A stretch of DNA of 5,752 nt from Anaerolineae bacterium (GTDB lineage Bacteria; Chloroflexota; Anaerolineae; B4-G1): the NCBI GenBank assembly GCA_030612585.1, contig JAUWNP010000257.1:1-5752 (forward strand), in the 5' to 3' direction. The position numbers and the translations under genes were made by a program. Position 1 is the stretch's first letter. Each line of letters opens with the position of its first letter. A model generated the notes under the pieces. That model saw only the letters and a program-made list of their open reading frames with translations, made no database searches and had not been told where the DNA came from. Below, in pieces: positions 1-5,625 of this stretch.

Positions 1-1
1 T

Positions 2-256
2 TGTCTTTTTCTTGAGGTAGATATTATCATCGAGGGTGATACTCTGACCATCCGGGGCGAGTTGCGGCCGCCTTTGGAGAACGTCGAATACCTGTTCCAG
101 GAGCGGCTCTATGGTGCGTTCTCGCGCACGTTGACACTCAACGTGCCCGTGGACGCGGATAAGGCCGAGGCGGTCTTCGAGAATGGCGTGCTGACGCTCA
201 CTTTGCCCAAGGCCGAGGAGACCAGCCCCGGGGTCATCAAGGTCAGGAGCAAGTAG
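2..256 (+). CDS. hsp20: Small heat shock protein (Hsp20/alpha-crystallin family), 3' part
   Basis: This is the C-terminal 84 codons of an ATP-independent holdase chaperone that binds unfolding proteins in the cytoplasm as large oligomers. The frame is open from base 2, so the gene starts outside the window; the TTG at 62 is internal, since the residues before it already match the family. Visible parts are the alpha-crystallin domain strands (DIIIEGDTLTIRGE, then QERLYGAFSRTLTLNVP), the signature A-x-x-x-N-G-V-L-x-x-x-L-P-K (AVFENGVLTLTLPK), and a short C-terminal extension carrying an I-x-V motif (IKV), which in this family docks neighbouring dimers. The family is usually about 140-160 residues, so roughly half is missing. 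The first few codons (CLFLE) fit the consensus less well than the rest. The gene converges on the cohesin cluster and appears unrelated to it. Family assignment is secure. Confidence 0.93.
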   Translation, partial: CLFLEVDIIIEGDTLTIRGELRPPLENVEYLFQERLYGAFSRTLTLNVPVDADKAEAVFENGVLTLTLPKAEETSPGVIKVRSK

Positions 257-273
257 ACCGGGCAAACAGGACG

Positions 274-303
274 GGGCAGGGCCACGCGGCCCTGCCCTTT
301 ACT
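274..303 (+). terminator. Intrinsic terminator of the Hsp20 gene
   Basis: A perfect 10-bp inverted repeat (gggcagggcc / ggccctgccc) encloses a 4-base loop (acgc) and is followed by tttactttt. It begins 18 bases after the Hsp20 stop codon, as expected for Rho-independent termination. Read on the minus strand the same stem lacks a following T-run, so it is less likely to terminate the convergent cohesin transcript, although a GC-rich stem could still mark its 3' end. Confidence 0.85.
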
Positions 304-348
304 TTTGCCACTGGTTTTGCATGCGCTCTGAGGAGTCGTGGCCACGCC

Positions 349-1623
349 TTAATCATTGTTGAGAATGAGCGGCAGGTAAGTGTGAAGACGGGATCCGGCG
401 TTTTTTGAGACAAGTGGCAGGTAAACGTAGATGCTGGGAGGGCCTGGCCCGAACTCGGTAATCTCGAAGGGCAGCGCGTTGGATGTGCCGCCGCCGGGCG
501 CGGGATTGACCACGGTGATGTTGACCGTGCCCGCCGTGGCGACGTCGGCACCGGTGATGTCGGCGGTGAGTTGCGTGCTGCTGACGAAGGTGGTCGTCCG
601 GGCCGAGCCGCCCCACTGCACGATCGAGCCACTGACGAAGTCGGTGCCGTTGACGATGAGGGTGAAGGCCGGGCCACCCACTGTGGCCGAGACCGGGCTG
701 AGGCTAGTGATGGTAGGTAGCGGCTTGACCTGGACCGTGGCTGTGTCGCTGTCGCTCACCGTCTCGCCAGCCTCGTCGGTGGCCTCAACCGTCGCCGTGT
801 TCTCGATGTCGTCCTCACCGGCTGTGATGGAGCAGGAGTAGGTCCAGGTCTCCCCCGCTTCGAGCACACCGTCGCCGTCATCGCCGCTGGGACCGCTGAG
901 CGTGCAGCCCTCCAGGTGGTCATCTACCGTGACGTTGGTCAGGTCCGGATTGCCGGTGTTCTCGACGGAGATGGTGTAGTCAACCGTGTCACCGGGGTTG
1001 ACCACGGTCGGGTCGGCCTCTTTGGTGAGTTCGATGGAGGGTTCCTCCACCGTAATTTGGCCATCCTGGGTGTCAGCCGGAATTGGTATGCCATCCCGCC
1101 CAGCTAGCAGCACATGGGTGAAGGCGATGGCGCTTGTCCCCATAACCTTGCCACGCCAGATGATGGTGGCCAGGACCCCATCCCCACTCTGCGGCGGGCT
1201 GGGGTTCAGTTGGCAGAGGGCGTATCTTATGGTTCCGTCCTCATTGTCAACTGTGTTTTCGAGAAGCCAGTCCGGGCTGAGGAAGTCGCCCGGCTGTATC
1301 TGTACTCCTGCCATCGTGGGGTCGGCATCCACCACCTCCACCAGAGTCGGGTCGAAGGTGATCTTAAACTCAAACCCGTAGAGATCGGTCATGTTCTCGA
1401 CCAGGATATCGGTGACGGCAGTGGTCCCCAGGCAGACCTCCTGTGAGGCCGGGTTGATGCTCACGGCCGTGGTGGGGCTGTTGGCCCGGCCTATCGTTGC
1501 CAGCCTGCTGCTGCCAAGGAAAGACAGCAGTAAGCAGGCGATTGTCAACCGTGCTGCCACCCGCAAGGGCGTCCAGCCGAGTCGTCGCCGGAGGGTGTCT
1601 ATGCTATTTCGAATCCTATTCAT
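349..1623 (-). CDS. Secreted cohesin-DUF11-TIG protein with doubled YLPL tail (module gene A)
   Basis: A 424-residue exported protein. Residues 1-48 hold a basic n-region and the hydrophobic stretch [14 protein letters not shown], a long signal peptide. Residues ~54-192 form a cohesin-like domain ([22 protein letters not shown], then GDFLSPDW and the [15 protein letters not shown] block). Residues ~195-299 resemble DUF11 ([27 protein letters not shown]), an Ig-like surface repeat. Residues ~303-388 are an IPT/TIG Ig-like domain (PTITSLSP...[11 protein letters not shown]). The end carries two copies of a short tail, YLPLVSKN at 401 and YLPLILNN at 416. Cohesins bind dockerins; here the partner is inferred, not shown. 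The ATG at 1623 is preceded by AAGAGAG, 7 bases away, and aligns with the start of the paralogue at 4204. Unlike that paralogue it has a DUF11 domain in place of the first TIG domain, and Cys at residues 64, 137, 240 and 264 of the exported part. Domain calls are firm; biological function is unknown. Confidence 0.88.
   Translation of the reverse strand: MNRIRNSIDTLRRRLGWTPLRVAARLTIACLLLSFLGSSRLATIGRANSPTTAVSINPASQEVCLGTTAVTDILVENMTDLYGFEFKITFDPTLVEVVDADPTMAGVQIQPGDFLSPDWLLENTVDNEDGTIRYALCQLNPSPPQSGDGVLATIIWRGKVMGTSAIAFTHVLLAGRDGIPIPADTQDGQITVEEPSIELTKEADPTVVNPGDTVDYTISVENTGNPDLTNVTVDDHLEGCTLSGPSGDDGDGVLEAGETWTYSCSITAGEDDIENTATVEATDEAGETVSDSDTATVQVKPLPTITSLSPVSATVGGPAFTLIVNGTDFVSGSIVQWGGSARTTTFVSSTQLTADITGADVATAGTVNITVVNPAPGGGTSNALPFEITEFGPGPPSIYVYLPLVSKNAGSRLHTYLPLILNND
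724..1041 (-). other. DUF11-like domain segment unique to this paralogue
   Basis: This part of the gene codes for residues ~195-300, an Ig-like DUF11-type repeat starting [20 protein letters not shown]. Its two Cys residues (240 and 264) could form a disulfide outside the cell. The sister gene at 3011-4204 has a TIG domain at this position instead, so one of the two has exchanged or gained a domain since the duplication. The borders are estimated from the protein. Confidence 0.7.
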
Positions 1624-1630
1624 TGTGTGT

Positions 1631-1637
1631 CTCTCTT
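1631..1637 (-). promoter_or_regulatory. Ribosome binding site of module gene A
   Basis: AAGAGAG lies 7 bases before the ATG at 1623. It is a one-base-weakened version of the AGGAGAG before the paralogous start at 4204, and the two leaders align (aagagagacacacaATG against aggagagacatataATG). That supports both starts. Confidence 0.6.
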
Positions 1638-1640
1638 AGC

Positions 1641-1658
1641 CGGGCAATGAATTGCCCG
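1641..1658 (-). other. Stem-loop just upstream of gene A's ribosome binding site
   Basis: The palindrome cgggcaat-ga-attgcccg folds as a 7-bp stem with a 4-base loop. It ends 3 bases before the AAGAGAG ribosome binding site. There is no T-run on the minus strand after it, so it is not a plain terminator. It could affect ribosome access or protect the 5' end of a processed transcript. The paralogous leader before 4204 lacks it. Confidence 0.55.
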
Positions 1659-1726
1659 ACTGAGATATAAAATTGGCGCTTCCATTCACCGCCGTAGGTG
1701 GTGCAAGAAGTAGGCTTACACCTAAG

Positions 1727-2779
1727 TTACTGTCTCCGTCTCCATAATGCCCATGCACCCAGCGTTGCCGCGAGTAAGCAAACGAGGGCGATGTATATCA
1801 GGTTACTTGTCGGAATCCCCGACGAGCCCGAAGGTGAGATTGGTGTAGGGGGCAAGGGAGTCGTCGAGGCTTCTCCCTCCGCGGGCATAGGTTGGGTGGT
1901 AATCGTTGATATGGGGGTGCTTGTGGGCTGAACCGCGATCGCTACGGGCACAGAAGTCTCTGTTCCCTCCGCGCCAGGCGCTGCTGTCGGAACCGGGGTG
2001 GGGGGCGGCGTGGACACGGGCGTAGGTCCACCCGTGGATGTCGCCGTGCCGGGCGGAACCGACGTTGGCGTCGCTGCGGGCGGGTCCGTGGCTTCCAGAG
2101 CAGCCGTTGTTGGGGGTGTGGAAGTTGGTGGCAAAGAGGTGGTGGGGGGAACTGCGGGCACAGCCGCAGGCGTTGAGGTGTTGGCTGGCGGCGCTTGAGC
2201 AGACGTGACCGCGACCTGACCATCCTCCGCGCTGGCTGGGATTTCCACGCCACGCGTCGCGGCTAGCAGCACGTGGGCGAGTTGTATAGGGCTTGTCCCC
2301 ACGGCCTTGCCATGCCAGGTTATGGTGGCCAGAATCCCATCCCCACTCTGCGGCGGGCTGGGGTTCATTTGGCAGAGGGCATAGGCTATGGTCCCATTAT
2401 TGTTGTCAACTGTGTTCTCCAGAGTCCAGTCTGGGCTGAGAAAGTCGCCCGCCTCTATCTGGACGCCTTCCTCGTCGGGATCGGCGTCTACCACCTCCAG
2501 TACAGCCGGGTCAAAGGTGAGCTCAAACTCAAACCCGTAGAGGTCGGTCACGTCCTCCACCAGGATGCCCACCGTGCTCGTGTCTCCTGCCCCTATCTCC
2601 AGTGACAGGGGGTCCGGACGTATCGTCGCTGCCCCCTGTGCCCATATCGTGGTTGCTTGTCTCAGCCCAGACAAGCAAACCAGCAGGGCTATGGTCATTT
2701 GTAGCGTGTGTATCGCGATTGACCGGAGGATCGTCCGACGTGGCTGCTTTCCCAGGGTAATCGGTCCCCAGAGTTTCAT
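1727..2779 (-). CDS. Membrane-anchored cohesin protein with Pro/Thr linker (module gene B)
   Basis: A 350-residue surface protein. An N-terminal signal segment (core MTIALLVCLSGL at ~28-39) is followed by a cohesin-like domain at ~52-191 ([49 protein letters not shown]). A Pro/Thr/Ser/Ala-rich linker (~193-323) of the kind that spans cell envelopes comes next, then one hydrophobic segment (~326-346, LIYIALVCLLAATLGAWALW) and a basic end, RRRQ. This layout suggests a cohesin displayed outward on a stalk from the cytoplasmic membrane, like an anchoring scaffoldin with one cohesin; that role is inferred. The ATG at 2779 is preferred over an in-frame GTG at 2917 because a strong purine-rich binding site sits directly before it and the signal peptide then lies near the N-terminus. 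It is the paralogue of the gene at 4374-5474. No LPxTG motif precedes the hydrophobic segment. Confidence 0.88.
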   Translation of the reverse strand: MKLWGPITLGKQPRRTILRSIAIHTLQMTIALLVCLSGLRQATTIWAQGAATIRPDPLSLEIGAGDTSTVGILVEDVTDLYGFEFELTFDPAVLEVVDADPDEEGVQIEAGDFLSPDWTLENTVDNNNGTIAYALCQMNPSPPQSGDGILATITWHGKAVGTSPIQLAHVLLAATRGVEIPASAEDGQVAVTSAQAPPANTSTPAAVPAVPPTTSLPPTSTPPTTAALEATDPPAATPTSVPPGTATSTGGPTPVSTPPPTPVPTAAPGAEGTETSVPVAIAVQPTSTPISTITTQPMPAEGEASTTPLPPTPISPSGSSGIPTSNLIYIALVCLLAATLGAWALWRRRQ

Positions 2780-2783
2780 TTGG

Positions 2784-2798
2784 CCCTTTCCTTTCCCT
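2784..2798 (-). promoter_or_regulatory. Ribosome binding site deciding the start of module gene B
   Basis: The purine tract AGGGAAAGGAAAGGG ends 4 bases before the ATG at 2779, which favours that start over the GTG at 2917. The same tract (GGGAAAGGAAAGG) occurs in the paralogue but lies inside its coding sequence, reading as GKGK, because that gene starts further upstream at a GTG. Confidence 0.65.
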
Positions 2799-2801
2799 AA
2801 A

Positions 2802-2919
2802 AGGTGCAACGCACTTGTTTCTTGCCATTTCAGCGATTTCGTCCAGCAGCCTGCCACGAGTACTCGCAGTGGATTGCATCGTAGAACAGGCAAATTTGTA
2901 GCAAAAGTGCGTTGCACTT
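2802..2919. repeat. Pair of 15-bp palindromic sites in inverted arrangement
   Basis: In the 231-bp gap upstream of gene B, aggtgcaacgcactt (2802-2816) and aagtgcgttgcactt (2905-2919) are inverted copies with a perfect 13-bp core (gtgcaacgcactt / aagtgcgttgcac). Each is also a small palindrome (GTGC-N3-GCAC). They could be two operator sites about 103 bp apart, or the terminal inverted repeats of a miniature element of ~118 bp. No target-site duplication is evident. The rest of the gap shows nothing recognisable. Confidence 0.6.
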
Positions 2920-3010
2920 GAGTAGTGGCGGACTGTCTTGCTCGCCCGATTACCCTCCTCTCACTTTCCTCAATGGCTATCTTACGAAACCTGCCACTGC
3001 CGACCGCGCC

Positions 3011-4204
3011 CTAGTCATTGTTGGAGATGAGCGGCATGTAAATGTAGTTGGTGAGGGGGATCGGCCCGAACTCGGTTATCTCGAAGGGCAGCGCGTTGGA
3101 CGTGCCGCCGCCAGGCGTAAGCAGGTTGACGACCGTGATACTGACCGTGCCCACCGTCACGATGTCGGCAGCGGTGATGTCGGCGGTGAGCCTCGTGCTG
3201 CTGACGAAAGTGGTTGTCCGGGCCGCGCCGTCCCAGTGCACGGTCGAGTCGCTGACGAAGTTGGCTCCGTGGACGGTGAGTGTGAAGGCCGGGCCGCCCG
3301 CCCTGGCCGAGTCTGGGCTGAGGCTGGTGATGGTCGGCGCGGGGTTGGCGATCGTGAAGGGCAGCGCGTTGGACGTGCCGCCGCCGGGCGCGGGATTGAC
3401 CACGGTGACGTTGACCGTGCCTGCCGTCCCGATGTCGGCAGCGGTGATGGCGGCGGTGAGTTGCGTGCTGCTGACGAAGGTGGTTGTCCTATCTTCGCCG
3501 TCCCAGCGCACGGTCGAGTCGCTGACGAAGTTGGCCCCGTTGACGGTGAGCGTGAAGGCCGGCCCGCCCGCCGTGGCCCAGTCCGGGCTGAGGCTGGTGA
3601 TGGGCGGTCCGGGAGAAGGTTCTCCCACCGTGACCTCACCATCCTGGGTGGTGGCTGGAATTGGTACGCCACCCGGCGCACCTAGGGTCGCATAGGTGAA
3701 GGTGATAGGGCTCGTTCCCATAACCTTGCCGCGCCAGGTGATGGTGGCCAGAACCCCATCCCCACTCTGCGGCGGGCTGGGGTTCAGTTGGGAGAGAGCA
3801 TACGCTATGGTCCCATTGTCATTGTCAACGGAGTTCTCGAGAAGCCAGTCTGGGCTGAGGAAGTCGCCCGGCTGTATCTGTACTCCTGCCTGCACGGGGT
3901 CGGCATCCACCACCTCCACCAACGTGGGGTTGAAGGTGATCTGGAACTCAAACCCATACAGGTTGGTCACGTTCTCGACCAGGACGTCGGTGATGCCAGT
4001 GGCTCCCAGGGAGATCTCCTGTGAGGCCGGGTTGATGCTCACGGTCGTGGGGCCGTTGGCCTGGCCCATCGCTGCTAGTCTACTGCTGCCGAAGAAGGGC
4101 AGCAGTAAGCAGGCGATTGTCAGCCATGCTGCCCCCCGAAGGCTCATCCTGCATAGTCGTCGCCGGGAGGTATCGAAGCGATAGCGGATACTGTTCATTT
4201 TCAT
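3011..4204 (-). CDS. Secreted cohesin-TIG-TIG protein with YMPLI tail (module gene A')
   Basis: A 397-residue exported protein. Residues 1-49 form a long signal peptide (basic start; [14 protein letters not shown] core). Residues ~53-193 are a cohesin-like domain ([61 protein letters not shown]). Residues ~200-285 and ~289-376 are two nearly identical IPT/TIG Ig-like domains ([29 protein letters not shown]), which likely act as spacers or carbohydrate/protein contact modules. The end, [12 protein letters not shown], matches the YLPL tail of the paralogue at 349-1623. The ATG at 4204 has AGGAGAGA 6 bases upstream; a second ATG two codons later is less well placed. The exported part has no cysteine; the only two lie in the signal region. 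It sits 169 bp after the gene at 4374-5474 and 231 bp before the next module. The docking role is inferred from the fold. Confidence 0.88.
   Translation of the reverse strand: MKMNSIRYRFDTSRRRLCRMSLRGAAWLTIACLLLPFFGSSRLAAMGQANGPTTVSINPASQEISLGATGITDVLVENVTNLYGFEFQITFNPTLVEVVDADPVQAGVQIQPGDFLSPDWLLENSVDNDNGTIAYALSQLNPSPPQSGDGVLATITWRGKVMGTSPITFTYATLGAPGGVPIPATTQDGEVTVGEPSPGPPITSLSPDWATAGGPAFTLTVNGANFVSDSTVRWDGEDRTTTFVSSTQLTAAITAADIGTAGTVNVTVVNPAPGGGTSNALPFTIANPAPTITSLSPDSARAGGPAFTLTVHGANFVSDSTVHWDGAARTTTFVSSTRLTADITAADIVTVGTVSITVVNLLTPGGGTSNALPFEITEFGPIPLTNYIYMPLISNND
3077..3604 (-). repeat. Tandem TIG-domain repeat inside gene A'
   Basis: Two direct repeats of about 255-258 bp (3350-3604 and 3077-3334) encode consecutive TIG domains that share almost every residue. 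The second has one extra codon, reading [10 protein letters not shown] against VVNPAPGGG. The DNA similarity is high enough to suggest fairly recent internal duplication and to make this a site for slippage or misassembly. Confidence 0.75.
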
Positions 4205-4210
4205 TATATG

Positions 4211-4218
4211 TCTCTCCT
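4211..4218 (-). promoter_or_regulatory. Ribosome binding site of module gene A'
   Basis: AGGAGAGA lies 6 bases before the ATG at 4204. This spacing selects that ATG over the second one two codons downstream (at 4198). Confidence 0.65.
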
Positions 4219-4270
4219 AGTCCAAAGGTAAGCGTCTAGCGAAGCCTCGCCTCAAATCGACAAGTAATAG

Positions 4271-4330
4271 AACGCAGATTCTCGCAGATAAAACAAGAAA
4301 ATCAGCGTGGATCAGCGTTGATCTGCGTCC
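4271..4330. repeat. Palindromic dispersed-repeat-like element (cgcagat/atctgcg family)
   Basis: About 60 bp between genes B' and A'. The left side has acgcagat (4272-4279) and cgcagat (4283-4289). The right side has three units at exact 10-bp spacing, atcagcgtgg, atcagcgttg and atctgcgtcc (4301-4330), whose last unit is the inverted complement of the left end. The middle is A-rich. I recall similar 'atctgcg...cgcagat' intergenic elements scattered through unrelated bacterial genomes, but this is memory and was not searched. The rest of this gap holds only gene A's leader-like sequence and the divergent end of gene B'. Confidence 0.55.
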
Positions 4331-4373
4331 CGAACTTTGGCTTGTTTGTCAAGAATCTGCACTATCTCCAAAG

Positions 4374-5474
4374 TTACTGTTTCCTCCACAATGCCCATAG
4401 ACCGACGGATGCTGCAAGCAACAGCGTTCCCGCAAACAAGCAGACGAGGGCGAGACGCATCAGGCTATCCGTTGGAATCCCTGACGAGCCCGAAGGTGAG
4501 GTTGTTGTAGGGGGCAAGGGAGCCGGCAAGGCTTCTCCCTCCGTAAGTACGGGTTGGGTGGTAACGGTTGATATGGGGGTGCTTGTGGGCTGAGCCGCGA
4601 TTGCCACGGGCACAGAAGTCTCTGTTGCCTGCGCGACAGGCGCTGCTGTCGGGACCTGGGTGCAGGTCGGCGTAAGTACCCCCGTGGGTGCCGCCGTGCC
4701 GGGCGGAACCGATATTGGCGTGATCGCGGGCGGGTCCGTGGCTTCCAGAACAGCCGTTGCTGACGGGGTGGAAGTTGGTGGTATGGGGGTGGCGGTTAGT
4801 GTGGGCATTGGCGGTACCGGGGTGGAGGTCGGTGTGGAAGTTGGTGGCACAGGGCTGGGGGTCCCTGTGGGGGCAGTCGTACCCGTTGGGGTGGCGGCTG
4901 CGGGCGCTTGAGCAGGTACGACGACGATCTGACCATCCTCCGTGCTGGCTGGGATTTCCATGCCTTCCGTTGCACCTAGCAGCACGTGGGCGAAGTGAAT
5001 TGGGCTTGTCCCCACAGTCTTGTCACGCCAGGTTATGGTGGCCAGAATCCCCTCCCCGTTCTTCGGCGGGCTGGGGTTCATTTGAGAGAGGGCGTATGCT
5101 ATGGTTCCGTTATCATTGTCAACCGTGTTGTCGAGAGTCCAGTCTGGGCTGAGAAAGTCGCCTGCCCCTATCTGGACTCCTTCCTTGCCGGGATCGGCAT
5201 CCACCACCTCCAGTATCGCCGGGTCAAAGGTGATCTCAAACTCAAACCCGTAGAGATCGGCTACGTCCTGCACCAGGATGTCCACCGTGCCCGTGTTTCC
5301 CGTCCCTATCTCCAGTGACAAGGGATCAAGATGTACCGTCGTCCCCTCTAACGCCCGGCCCGTGGTCGCCTGTCCTAACCCAAATAAGCAAACTAGCAGG
5401 GCTATGCTCGTTTGCATCGCGTATATCGCGGCTGACCGGAGGAGCGTCCGGTCCTTTCCTTTCCCTACACGCAC
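4374..5474 (-). CDS. Membrane-anchored cohesin protein with Pro/Thr linker (module gene B')
   Basis: A 366-residue paralogue of the gene at 1727-2779. It has a basic N-terminus and signal core (SIALLVCLFGLGQA, ~23-36), a cohesin-like domain at ~46-186 ([58 protein letters not shown]), a Pro/Thr-rich linker at ~187-333, a hydrophobic anchor at ~338-361 (LMRLALVCLFAGTLLLAASV then GLWALW) and the basic end RKQ. The start is taken as GTG at 5474, with GGAGG 6 bases upstream; an overlapping ATG at 5476 runs into a stop after three codons. Compared with gene B the linker middle is longer (runs of PTSTP and PVPP), while the N-terminus lacks about 15 residues. The linker ends are conserved between the paralogues (LEATDPPA; ETSVPVAIA.QPTSTPIST). 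It is the first gene after the dockerin-tailed gene and is probably a surface receptor; that role is inferred. Confidence 0.87.
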   Translation of the reverse strand: MRVGKGKDRTLLRSAAIYAMQTSIALLVCLFGLGQATTGRALEGTTVHLDPLSLEIGTGNTGTVDILVQDVADLYGFEFEITFDPAILEVVDADPGKEGVQIGAGDFLSPDWTLDNTVDNDNGTIAYALSQMNPSPPKNGEGILATITWRDKTVGTSPIHFAHVLLGATEGMEIPASTEDGQIVVVPAQAPAAATPTGTTAPTGTPSPVPPTSTPTSTPVPPMPTLTATPIPPTSTPSATAVLEATDPPAITPISVPPGTAAPTGVLTPTCTQVPTAAPVAQATETSVPVAIAAQPTSTPISTVTTQPVLTEGEALPAPLPPTTTSPSGSSGIPTDSLMRLALVCLFAGTLLLAASVGLWALWRKQ

Positions 5475-5480
5475 ATTCTG

Positions 5481-5485
5481 CCTCC
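5481..5485 (-). promoter_or_regulatory. Ribosome binding site supporting the GTG start of gene B'
   Basis: GGAGG lies 6 bases before the GTG at 5474. The same nonamer (ggaggcaga on the minus strand) occurs again at 5518-5526, where its GGAGGC lies within a stem-loop. Confidence 0.6.
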
Positions 5486-5520
5486 GCTGTAACTACATAG
5501 GCACATAGCCGTGACTATCT

Positions 5521-5562
5521 GCCTCCAGGGAGGCGGTGCCCCATCTTCTGAGGCACTACCTC
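5521..5562 (-). other. Two mutually exclusive stem-loops upstream of gene B'
   Basis: On the minus strand gaggtagtgcc (5562-5552) can pair with ggcaccgcctc (5540-5530), an 11-position stem with one wobble and one mismatch. The last five bases of that arm can instead pair within gcctcc-ct-ggaggc (5534-5521). The two folds compete for gcctc. No T-run follows either. The layout resembles an attenuator or leader switch, but could be chance in GC-rich DNA. Confidence 0.35.
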
Positions 5563-5578
5563 CCTTATCTTTCTGCGG

Positions 5579-5599
5579 TCAAGCCAACGTCAGGCTTGA
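5579..5599. other. Stem-loop downstream of the dockerin gene
   Basis: Perfect 7-bp arms (tcaagcc / ggcttga) flank a 7-base loop, 27 bases after the dockerin gene's stop. No T-run follows on the minus strand. It may stabilise or weakly terminate the upstream transcript. Another 6-bp stem (ctggcc / ggccag, 5616-5635) overlaps the stop codon itself. Confidence 0.4.
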
Positions 5600-5625
5600 T
5601 GAGGTGAGCCAATGTCTGGCCAGTG

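Larger units (their letters stand above)
349..2779 (-). repeat. Downstream copy of duplicated two-gene cohesin module (B-A)
   Basis: The gene pair B then A repeats the order and architecture of the upstream pair. Conserved stretches include the gene starts, the cohesin core and the ends of the genes. The sequence around each B-type stop (agttactgt, at 1725 and 4372) is also shared. Starts are offset by 2695 bp (B against B') and 2581 bp (A against A'). Confidence 0.8.
3011..5474 (-). repeat. Upstream copy of duplicated two-gene cohesin module (B'-A')
   Basis: The gene pair B' then A' corresponds one-to-one with the downstream pair. Differences are an in-frame N-terminal indel and a longer linker in B', a second TIG domain in A' where A has DUF11, and the 60-bp repeat-like insert at 4271-4330, which lies in this copy's internal gap only. 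Confidence 0.8.

Noticed and set aside
1942..2253. Arg/Pro-rich alternative frame within gene B
   Set aside because: It is the frame-shifted reading of the Pro/Thr-rich linker; low-complexity GC-rich DNA opens several frames at once.
2780..2917. N-terminal extension of gene B to a GTG at 2917
   Set aside because: It would place about 46 non-hydrophobic residues before the signal peptide, start inside the palindromic site at 2905-2919, and ignore the strong purine-rich binding site just before the ATG at 2779.
3077..3604. Repeats that might suggest an array such as CRISPR
   Set aside because: They are two direct repeats of ~255 bp encoding protein domains, in frame, without short repeat/spacer structure.
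2912..3695. Long plus-strand open frames of 257 and 215 codons opposite gene A'
   Set aside because: They mirror the repeated TIG domains in antisense, have no recognisable domain or binding site, and the minus frame has a signal peptide, known domains and a conserved start. Similar frames at 431-841, 986-1381 and 3696-4184 are rejected for the same reason.
4324..4352. Possible promoter with a perfect TTGACA (4347-4352, minus strand) before gene A'
   Set aside because: At 17-bp spacing the -10 position reads GACGCA, unlike TATAAT; no extended -10 was seen, so it is probably chance.
4640..4915. Repetitive ggtgtggaagttggtgg-like DNA as a possible minisatellite
   Set aside because: It encodes the Pro/Thr linker of B' and has no constant unit length, so codon-level low complexity explains it.
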